Part shown: one piece after another, positions 36,847 to 43,675 of the stretch
How positions within the stretch are numbered: position 1 is the stretch's first letter
Layout: each line of letters opens with the position of its first letter
Assembly (NCBI RefSeq): GCF_002777915.1
Contig: NZ_NJGE01000011.1
Span: forward strand, 18,950-62,624
Reading direction: 5' to 3'
DNA length: 43,675 nucleotides
Origin: Bartonella tribocorum
Lineage (GTDB): Bacteria > Pseudomonadota > Alphaproteobacteria > Rhizobiales > Rhizobiaceae
Notes under the pieces: model-generated
Databases searched by the model: none
What the model was told of the DNA's origin: nothing
Seen by the model: only the letters and a program-made list of their open reading frames with translations
Position numbers and translations under genes: made by a program

Positions 36847-37980
36847 ATGGCAACGCAACGTATTCGCGATTTTCTTGCAACACATCGTTCTGAAGGTCCG
36901 TGCTTAATTGTTGACCTTGATGTTGTTCGTGACAACTATTTAAATTTTGAGAAAGCTCTGCCGCAGTCTCGTATTTTTTACGCCATAAAGGCGAACCCAG
37001 CCCCTGAAATCTTGCGTTTGCTAAGCTCTTTAGGATCTTCTTTTGATGCGGCTTCTGTTGCAGAAATTGAAATGGCTTTAAAAGCAGGAGCAACGCCAGA
37101 GCGTATTTCTTTTGGGAATACGATTAAAAAAGAACGTGATATCGCACAAGCCTATGCATTGGGCGTTGCACTTTATGCGGTTGATTGTGTTGAAGAAGTG
37201 GAAAAAATTGCGCGTGCTGCTCCAGGAGCGCGTGTTTTTTGCCGAGTTCTTACCGATGGAAAAGGTGCAGAGTGGCCATTGTCACGCAAATTCGGTTGTG
37301 TTCCTGCTATGGCGGTTGATGTGCTAAAACGCGCACACCAATTAGGCTTGCAAGCCTATGGTGTTTCTTTTCATGTTGGATCTCAGCAGGTTGATCTAAG
37401 TGCGTGGGATCGCGCTTTATCGGATGTGGCTGGGGTTTTTAAAAAATTGGAACAAGAAGGTATTTCATTGAAGTTGGTGAATATGGGAGGGGGATTTCCA
37501 ACGCGTTATTTGAAAGATGTTCCTACAGAACAAGCTTATGGCACGGCAGTTTTTGATTCATTAAAAAAGCATTTTGGTAATCGTATCCCTGAGACAATTA
37601 TTGAGCCAGGGCGTGCGATGGTTGGCAATGCTGGTGTTATTCGCACAGAAGTTGTTTTGATCTCTAAAAAAGCTGACAATGATAATGTCCGATGGGTATA
37701 TCTTGATATTGGGAAATTTAATGGTCTTGCTGAAACGATGGATGAAGCCATTCGTTATCCTATTGAGACCCCTCATGATGATAAGGTTATGGAGCCTTGT
37801 ATTTTGGCTGGACCAACATGCGATTCGGCAGATGTTCTCTATGAAAAAACACCTTATCCGCTTCCTTTATCTCTGACGATCGGAGATAAGATATTGATTC
37901 ATGGAACGGGTGCTTACACAACAACTTATGCATCTGTTGCTTTTAATGGTTTTGAACCTTTACGATCGTATGTGATCTGA
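36847..37980 (+). CDS. Ornithine/lysine decarboxylase, alanine-racemase-fold (type IV)
   Basis: 377 residues from ATG 36847 with AAGGAG eight bases upstream. The PLP lysine K48 is in IFYAIKANPAPE. HVGSQ, NMGGGFPTRY, EPGRAMVGNAG, GPTCDSADVLY (the catalytic Cys-Asp pair) and YTTTYASVAFNGF follow. This is the eukaryote-like ODC fold, widespread in alphaproteobacteria, producing putrescine or cadaverine. The preference for ornithine versus lysine cannot be read with certainty. A structured leader probably controls it, and a GNAT acetyltransferase follows 77 bp downstream on the same strand. Confidence 0.93.
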   Translation: MATQRIRDFLATHRSEGPCLIVDLDVVRDNYLNFEKALPQSRIFYAIKANPAPEILRLLSSLGSSFDAASVAEIEMALKAGATPERISFGNTIKKERDIAQAYALGVALYAVDCVEEVEKIARAAPGARVFCRVLTDGKGAEWPLSRKFGCVPAMAVDVLKRAHQLGLQAYGVSFHVGSQQVDLSAWDRALSDVAGVFKKLEQEGISLKLVNMGGGFPTRYLKDVPTEQAYGTAVFDSLKKHFGNRIPETIIEPGRAMVGNAGVIRTEVVLISKKADNDNVRWVYLDIGKFNGLAETMDEAIRYPIETPHDDKVMEPCILAGPTCDSADVLYEKTPYPLPLSLTIGDKILIHGTGAYTTTYASVAFNGFEPLRSYVI

Positions 37981-38057
37981 AATTTCCTTTTAATTATAGG
38001 TTTTTTTAGATTTTTTGCTATGCTCGTCATTGCGCTATAAGAGGGTGGGTCATCGAG

Positions 38058-38642
38058 ATGAACATGATTAATTTTCAAACAAAAAATGGGGCATGTTTTA
38101 CACTTTTATTGGAGCAAGAAGCAGACAAACCTTATCGAGAAATTTTGCTTGATGCAACGATGGGGCGTGGACGTAAACGTAAATCATCAGAGGCTTTACG
38201 TCGTGGTCGGTTAGCGGCTCAAGGGCTTTCTTTTGTGGTTAAAAATGCGCTTGGTGAACTTGTGGGGAGTGTCCGTCTTTGGCATGTTGCTTTTTTTAAA
38301 GAAAAAAATGAAACACAACATGCTTTACTTTTGGGGCCTTTAGCTGTTGCAGCTGAATGCGCTGGTATGGGAATAGGGTCAATTTTAGTCCGCCATGCAA
38401 TTGAAACAGCTAAGAAATTAGGATATGGCGCTATTTTATTGGTAGGAGATTTTGGGTTTTATCAACGTTTTGGTTTTTCAAATCGCTTAACAGAAAATTT
38501 GGCAATGCCTGGTCCTTACGAAAAGCATCGTTTCCAAGCCTTGGAACTGATACCGCACTATCTTTCTGGATGTTATGGCACTTTGGTTGCGAGCGGAGAA
38601 CGAGCCGTTTCTAGACGTTTTCAGCATCATAAAGTGGCTTGA
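38058..38642 (+). CDS. GNAT-family N-acetyltransferase
   Basis: 194 residues. The acetyl-CoA site is seen as LLGPLAVAAECAGMGIGSILVRHAIETAKKLGYGAI (motif A with the Q/R-x-x-G-x-G/A variant), then LVGDFGFYQRFGF and a YhbS-like C-terminus. It resembles COG3153 predicted acetyltransferases. The substrate is unknown; the position after the decarboxylase would fit polyamine-related acetylation, but that is inference. ATG 38058 is followed by a second in-frame ATG at 38064. Confidence 0.85.
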   Translation: MNMINFQTKNGACFTLLLEQEADKPYREILLDATMGRGRKRKSSEALRRGRLAAQGLSFVVKNALGELVGSVRLWHVAFFKEKNETQHALLLGPLAVAAECAGMGIGSILVRHAIETAKKLGYGAILLVGDFGFYQRFGFSNRLTENLAMPGPYEKHRFQALELIPHYLSGCYGTLVASGERAVSRRFQHHKVA

Positions 38643-39887
38643 AGATTGTATCTATTTTATTTTTCAACAGTGCGAGCATTGAGAGAGAACATATTGGCTG
38701 GTGGTAAAGGGGGTATACAAAGTTTTGGGGATTTGTTTTGTGCTTGTGTTATATAACTCTTTTATGGAGCTCGTTTCTTATTTTTGATCGTTTCAATTAA
38801 GGTCGTAGAAATATATTTAAAGCTCATTTTTTTGAAGTGATATCCTTTTCATAATATTTGAAAGGAATCGAATTCTTGATTGATTTTGAATATTTTAACT
38901 CCGGTATCATTATAAAATTTCTTGCTCTCAATATCATTGGCCGATCTTGTATCGGGTGGTTTTTATTTCTCTGCTTGTGAGGGCAAGGGAATGGTTTTGA
39001 GAGGTAAACCAAAGTGTGTAGATAATTTAAACGATGGGACTGATCGTTCATAATTGAAAACCTATCACAGTACAATTAGGGTATAGAAAGTGATCATTCA
39101 TTGATCAACTTTATTCCAAAAGAAAGACATTGTGAAAAATTTTATACGATTTTAGCGTGTTCTGAGTGATCGGGAAGAAAAATATGCGATGGTAGAATCA
39201 AAATTGTAGGGATTAGATTCTTTAGAAGAGCATAAAAAATAAAATTGCATGTTTGAAAGCTTCTTAAAAAACATATTCTTACTTCTTTTTACTATAAAGA
39301 CAGATCTCGTTTTGTAATTGGCATGAGAGTGTCAAATACAGGATTCTTCTTTTAAGTTTCGCATGCAGAATCAAAAAATCGTTGCTCTATATAGTGTAAG
39401 GGAAATGGGGGCTTAAATAAAAATCAAAAAGATCATCAATTTTTTATGAAATACTTTAAAGAAAAGAGCACCATGGAGCGTAGGAAAAGAGAATGGTGGT
39501 ATGAATATTCTCGTAAGTTTAAAAAGAGTGAAGTGCAAAGAATCTTACAGGATCATTTTTATGAGGGCAGTAGTGTAAAATAGGGTTGGCAGATAGATGA
39601 GAGATCTCATGACAGGCGCAAATATTCTTTTAATGTTTTTTTCACCTTATGGGGGGAAATCAAAAACCTTATAAAAAGGGCTGCTTTATCTTTATGGTGT
39701 GGAGCATTTTCGATAAGCTTTGTGTTTATTATTATCTAAAATAAGTTTTCATGTGAGAAGTTATTTTTTATGCCTAAATAGCAATGCATTGAGAAGAATT
39801 TTTATCAGAAGAATCATTTAGAATCATATGTTGATTCATACTGCTTGTTGAGAGGCAATAAAGTGAAAAAGAATCGAGGCAAGTGAT
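38643..39887. other. Long decayed non-coding region
   Basis: About 1.25 kb without a supported gene. The best frame is 39446-39583 (+), 45 codons, very basic and aromatic (starting MKYFKEKSTMERRKREWW), without a good ribosome site. It shares a KYF-x-x-KST signature with the remnant near 36200, hinting at two relics of one family. An 83-codon frame on - at 38824-39075 has no domain. Confidence 0.4.
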
Positions 39888-39920
39888 AAAGATAAAAAAA
39901 TTCCTTAATTTAAATTAAGC
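39888..39920 (-). terminator. Intrinsic terminator of the emr pair
   Basis: Read on -, right after the emrB stop there is a self-complementary CTTAAT/ATTAAG stem followed by a GAATTTTTTT tract. A/T-rich stem, so moderate strength. Confidence 0.65.
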
Positions 39921-41492
39921 TTAGTGACTTGCTGGAGAATCAGTAAGGGGTGGTATTTTTTTGAGAAAAATGGTCATAAATGCCAAAAGCCCAAAGGTAA
40001 TGGTTATGATAAAGAAAATATCACTAAAAGCCATAATCATTGCTTGTATGCGAGCCATACCAGACAATTGAACAAGAGCAAGCGTATACGAATCAAAGGT
40101 TTCTGTTTTGAAAAATAGAGTAAAACTTGACAGCATTTCAGTTGCTTGTCTATTTGCGTGGTTGAGCGTTTCGGCTATTCGTTCGTAATGGAAGTCTGAG
40201 CGTTTTGTCATGAGAGTGCTGATAATGGCAAGCCCTACAGCCCCACCCAGATTCCGTGTAAGATTAAAGAGTCCAGAAGCATTTTGCATGCGTTCTGGTG
40301 GAAGTGTTCCTAAGGCAATGTTATTAACAGGAACCATACATAACATTACAGAAGTACCACGGAAAACTTGCGGCCAGAAGAGTTGCCAAAAATCCCAGTT
40401 GTCTGTGATAGAACTTGCCATCCAAGTTCCTATTGCAAAGCCTAAAAGTCCTAACGCCATCATCAAACGTGCATCCATTCGTGCGGAAAGATATCCGGCA
40501 AGAGGTGCGGTTAATAACATGACAAACCCTGAAAGAAACAATGTTTCTCCAATCATGAGGGCATCATAATGGCGGATTTGACTCAAATAAACGGGATAAA
40601 GATATGTGAGTCCATAAAGACCTATCCCTAAAGAAAAGGAAAAAATGGATGCAGCAGAAAAATTAAAATTAGAAAAAGTCGTAAGATCAACAATAGGCTC
40701 TTTTGCGGTAAATGCGCGCCAGAAGAAGAGAACAGCAGACAAGATCATGATAATGAATAAGTCTCGAATCAGCTGATCATTCAGCCAATCATGACGAGAA
40801 CCCTCTTCTAGTACATACTCTAAAGTTCCTAGAAAAACAGCCATAGAAATGAGCCCCAACCAGTCAAATTTAGCCATGAGAGATGGATTTGCTTTATCAA
40901 AATCAATCAATTTCCAAGCGAGAATCGAAATAATAATCCCAAAAGGCACATTGATGAGAAAAAGCCAGTGCCATGATAAAAGATGACAGAGATAACCGCC
41001 GACCGTTGGGCCAATAGTGGGGGCGAGTGTTGCGACTAGTCCAACAATAGGGGTAACAACTGGGCGTTTGGAAGGAGGAAAAAGAACATAAGAGGCAACA
41101 AAAACGCTTGGAATAATTCCACCACCAATAAAACCTTGGAGCGCGCGGTAAATAATCATCTCTCCAATCGATGTTGCTGTTGCACAAAGAACAGAAGTAA
41201 TCGTAAACCCGACTGCTGATATGGTGAAGAAAACGCGTGTTGAAAGCAACCTTCCTAAGAATCCAGAAAGGGGTAACATGATGACTTCAGCGATGAGATA
41301 GGAGGTTTGAACCCATGAAATTTCTTCAGAGCTTGCAGCAAGACCTGCTTGAACTTCGGCTAAAGAGGAGGCAACGATTTGTATATCCAAAATCGCCATG
41401 AACATGCCAAAGGCCATAACGATGAAAATTACAATGTTACGAATTTCTATGCGCTCTTGAGGCTGTATGGGCTTTGGTATTGAAGATGTCAT
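39921..41492 (-). CDS. emrB: DHA2-family MFS multidrug efflux transporter (EmrB-like)
   Basis: 523 residues with about 14 hydrophobic segments. DHA2 motifs include FGMFMAILDIQIVASSLAEVQ (motif D1) in the first helix, WVQTSYLIAEVIMLPLSG, RALQGFIGGGIIPS and PTIGPTVGGYL (motif C). By family knowledge it is an inner-membrane proton-driven pump that works with an EmrA adaptor and an outer-membrane channel. emrA lies 21 bp upstream on the same strand. The drug or host compound exported is unknown. Confidence 0.93.
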   Translation of the reverse strand: MTSSIPKPIQPQERIEIRNIVIFIVMAFGMFMAILDIQIVASSLAEVQAGLAASSEEISWVQTSYLIAEVIMLPLSGFLGRLLSTRVFFTISAVGFTITSVLCATATSIGEMIIYRALQGFIGGGIIPSVFVASYVLFPPSKRPVVTPIVGLVATLAPTIGPTVGGYLCHLLSWHWLFLINVPFGIIISILAWKLIDFDKANPSLMAKFDWLGLISMAVFLGTLEYVLEEGSRHDWLNDQLIRDLFIIMILSAVLFFWRAFTAKEPIVDLTTFSNFNFSAASIFSFSLGIGLYGLTYLYPVYLSQIRHYDALMIGETLFLSGFVMLLTAPLAGYLSARMDARLMMALGLLGFAIGTWMASSITDNWDFWQLFWPQVFRGTSVMLCMVPVNNIALGTLPPERMQNASGLFNLTRNLGGAVGLAIISTLMTKRSDFHYERIAETLNHANRQATEMLSSFTLFFKTETFDSYTLALVQLSGMARIQAMIMAFSDIFFIITITFGLLAFMTIFLKKIPPLTDSPASH

Positions 41493-41513
41493 AATAATGA
41501 GGTCGTTTTCGTG

Positions 41514-42611
41514 TTATTGTAAAAGATTTTTATCTTGTGGTTGTGTACGAGTATCAATTTCTACTGAAACACTCATTCCTGCTCGGATATGTCCAGTCTT
41601 TAAGACTTCTTCTGGAATAGAAATACGTACGGGAATGCGTTGGACAATCTTTGTAAAGTTACCGGTAGCGTTTTGTGGAGGAAGAAGAGAAAAAACGGCA
41701 CCTGTTGCGGGTGAAATAGAAAGCACTGTTCCTATAAAGACCTCCTTTTCGAAGGCATCAACAGAAATATAAGCCTTTTGTCCCGCATGAATATTTTGCA
41801 ACTGTGTTTCTTTATAGTTTGCTTCGATATACAGCGCATGGATGGGGACTAATGCTGCAAGACGTTGGCCATTTACAACAAAATCTCCTGTTTTTGCTGT
41901 TAAATTTCCTACAATTCCATCAAATGGTGCGCGTATAATGGTTGAATCAAGATCACGTTGTGCTTTTTCACGCGAAAGTTCTAAACTCTTTGTTTGACTT
42001 TCTATTTCATTTCGTTGTGCTTCGAGCACTTGGATATTGGCGCGTGCTGCGGCGATTTGTGCGTCCGCACGGTTAACATTTGCGACAGCTTGTTCATAAG
42101 CTGATTTGGCATCATCAACATCAGATTGGGGAGCATAACGATTCTCTTTCAGTTCTGTTACACGTTTTAAGGTGAGTTGTGCATTGGTTGCGATGGCTGA
42201 AGCAGCTGCTTTTTGCGCTTTTGCATCATCTAAAGTACTATGAGCGGCTGTGATTTGTGCATCAATGCGTAGAAGTGTTTTTTTCTGTGTGTTAAGACGC
42301 GCTTCTGTTTGATCCAAGGCGATTTGATAATCACCATTGTCTAAGTAAAATAAAACATCGTCCTTTTTTACGACTTGGTTGGCTTTAATCGCAATTTTTT
42401 CAATATATCCGTTTAATTTTGGGGCAATAGCTGCAATATCTCCTTGCACATAGGCATCTTCAGTGGAAAGCATATAACGCCAATGCGTTATCCACTTATA
42501 GCCAAACCAAAGTACAAAGAGTGCAAAGACGATAAAAAGAGCCTTGATTATTTTTTTTTGTTTCGTTTTATCGAGGTTGTTTGTTGACAAAATTGTCTCA
42601 GATATGGACAT
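41514..42611 (-). CDS. emrA: HlyD/EmrA-family membrane-fusion protein
   Basis: 365 residues. A single N-terminal membrane anchor lies at about 23-42 (ALFIVFALFVLWFGYKW). A lipoyl/barrel-sandwich half (TEDAYVQGDIAAIAPKLNGYIEKI) follows, then a long coiled-coil hairpin (about 95-205, rich in A, Q, K, E), the second sandwich half (IIRAPFDGIVGNLTAKTGDFV) and a beta-barrel (ALYIEANYKETQL). It bridges EmrB to the outer membrane. It is the first gene of the pair, transcribed just after the Fur-like gene. Confidence 0.93.
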   Translation of the reverse strand: MSISETILSTNNLDKTKQKKIIKALFIVFALFVLWFGYKWITHWRYMLSTEDAYVQGDIAAIAPKLNGYIEKIAIKANQVVKKDDVLFYLDNGDYQIALDQTEARLNTQKKTLLRIDAQITAAHSTLDDAKAQKAAASAIATNAQLTLKRVTELKENRYAPQSDVDDAKSAYEQAVANVNRADAQIAAARANIQVLEAQRNEIESQTKSLELSREKAQRDLDSTIIRAPFDGIVGNLTAKTGDFVVNGQRLAALVPIHALYIEANYKETQLQNIHAGQKAYISVDAFEKEVFIGTVLSISPATGAVFSLLPPQNATGNFTKIVQRIPVRISIPEEVLKTGHIRAGMSVSVEIDTRTQPQDKNLLQ

Positions 42612-42766
42612 GATTTATACTTCCAATATTTATGTTCCAATGTGTAGGACAAGTCCATCACTTCAAGGTAGGGTGATATACATGCAAGGGCGATAAGAGC
42701 TTTTCAAATAATAAGTCAATTTTCGATACATAATACTAAATATGCTAAGCTTGCAAGTTAGAGATG

Positions 42767-43165
42767 TTACTTTGTTGCGCATTTTTTACAAAGTCCTCGT
42801 ACTTCTAGGGTGCTTTTGTGCGCTTGGAAGTTAACCGCCTGAACCATTTGTTTTAAACTCGATACAATCATTTGATTTTGTATTTCATTGACTGTGCCAC
42901 AGTTTTCGCAAATTATAAAAGTTGTAAGTTCATGTTGACATTTTTCAGGATGTAAACAGACCATAAAGGCATTTACACTTTCAAGACGATGAATACACTT
43001 TAACTGTACGAGTTTTTCTAATGCACGATAAACTTGGAGGGGGGCACGAAAACCTTCTTCGCGTAATTGGTCAAGAATCGCATAAGCACTTAAAGGCCCT
43101 TTTGCATTCTTTAAAGTGTTCAAAACCAATATTTGGTTACGTGTCAGTTTCGATGACATTGACAT
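42767..43165 (-). CDS. Fur-family transcriptional regulator, probably Zur
   Basis: 132 residues from ATG 43165, with AAGG upstream; the ATG two codons on is also possible, and a longer start at 43216 lacks support. The winged-helix DNA-binding domain is TRNQILVLNTLKNAKGPLSAYAILDQLREEGF with QVYRALEKLVQLKCIHRLE. The dimer domain has HPEKCQHELTTFIICENCGTVNEI and a C-terminal CKKC, the two structural-zinc Cys pairs. The order and short hinge resemble zinc-responsive Zur more than Fur. It lies 155 bp upstream of emrA on the same strand. A zinc role would fit with the COG0523 GTPase at 9608, but no Zur box was seen. Confidence 0.82.
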   Translation of the reverse strand: MSMSSKLTRNQILVLNTLKNAKGPLSAYAILDQLREEGFRAPLQVYRALEKLVQLKCIHRLESVNAFMVCLHPEKCQHELTTFIICENCGTVNEIQNQMIVSSLKQMVQAVNFQAHKSTLEVRGLCKKCATK

Positions 43166-43675
43166 CTTCCTTTTGCTCTCATGGAAAAGCATAAAGCGTG
43201 CAAGATGTTTATGCAATGGTGATGATAGAATACGTAGCCTATCTTTTCGTCTTTTACATGATGCGCATTGTGATGTTTAAGGAGAGTTATAACTGTTGTG
43301 AGAGGCGGTTATGATCTAAGAGCAGTCATTATTTTGCAAGAAACTTTCATGCGATTCGCCTTTATGAGAGAGATCTGCTTGTTTATGTTTTTTAGAAGTA
43401 CGCCGTTTATTTTAAGTTTTTTGATTGTAAAATATTTCAGCACACTTATCTGTATAGTTATTTTATTTTGAAAAAAAGTAAAAAATGATATTGACTCTTT
43501 TGTTGAAAGAGTACTATATACGTCGAGTAACGAGAGCGGTTTCTGCTTGCGATGGTTGGCTTCGCTCTTGTTTTATGAACTAAGACTTATCATATACGCA
43601 GTGTTTTGCCTTTTAGGTTTTTATTTTACACTTTTTAGTGTATGATATTTTTTGGTTTTGAAACGGTTTTTTGAC
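43166..43675. other. Right-edge intergenic region
   Basis: About 510 bp up to the window edge, AT-rich, with no open frame of note. It includes the promoter-like element at 43491-43520 and a following inverted repeat. Whatever it drives starts beyond the window. Confidence 0.5.
43491..43520 (+). promoter_or_regulatory. Sigma70-like promoter with structured leader, target off-window
   Basis: TTGACT (43491-43496), an 18-bp spacer and TATATA (43515-43520). Downstream, a GAGAGCG arm (about 43531) can pair with CGCTCTT (about 43565), giving a leader hairpin. No start codon with a ribosome site appears before the edge. Confidence 0.5.

Noticed and set aside
1..43675. tRNA or rRNA genes
   Set aside because: I looked for TTCGA-type T-loops flanked by acceptor pairing and for conserved rRNA segments and found none; a covariance-model scan would be decisive.

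Overview
The window looks like a chromosomal segment of a Bartonella species (Alphaproteobacteria, Hyphomicrobiales). The basis is low GC with very AT-rich intergenic DNA, a tandem set of large autotransporter genes of the kind expanded in Bartonella, a duplicated small-RNA/HTH-regulator locus resembling the Brt-Trp pairs described in B. henselae, and alphaproteobacterial housekeeping genes separated by long stretches of decayed DNA. No rRNA, tRNA, CRISPR array, integrase or intact insertion sequence was seen.

Layout. 1-7446: three autotransporter genes in tandem on +, the first cut by the window edge. 8625-11404 (-): creatininase-family hydrolase, COG0523 (CobW-like) metallochaperone GTPase and WD40 protein, tightly packed. 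11.4-14.5 kb: very AT-rich and mostly empty, with two paralogous small exported proteins, one frameshifted. 14838-19812: SAF-domain homoserine-dehydrogenase-like oxidoreductase (-), MaoC-like hydratase (+), and the metQ-metN-metI D/L-methionine importer (-). 20.3-25.3 kb: SH3 protein, asd, an XRE-type regulator behind a repeated small-RNA unit, Trm112-like protein and LON-domain protein. 25.7-30.3 kb: tandem glycine riboswitch followed by gcvT-gcvH-gcvP and a terminator. 30.8-38.6 kb: alr, ferredoxin-NADP reductase with a broken partial copy, eda, trhO, a probable speF-type leader with an ornithine/lysine decarboxylase, and a GNAT acetyltransferase. 39.9-43.2 kb (-): EmrB/EmrA-type efflux pair and a Fur/Zur-family regulator.

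The most notable structure is at 22830-23910. About 340-bp units, each with a conserved sigma70-like promoter, a roughly 210-nt structured RNA and the start of an HTH gene, are tandemly repeated. Only the last HTH gene is intact; at least two older regulator starts survive as stubs.

A second theme is repeated duplication of gene 3' ends just downstream of the parent gene: the SAF oxidoreductase (195-bp repeats), metQ (21-bp repeats), metI (degenerate copy) and fpr (degenerate copy of about 440 bp). The fpr copy has been partly recruited, in antisense, as the C-terminal tail of eda.
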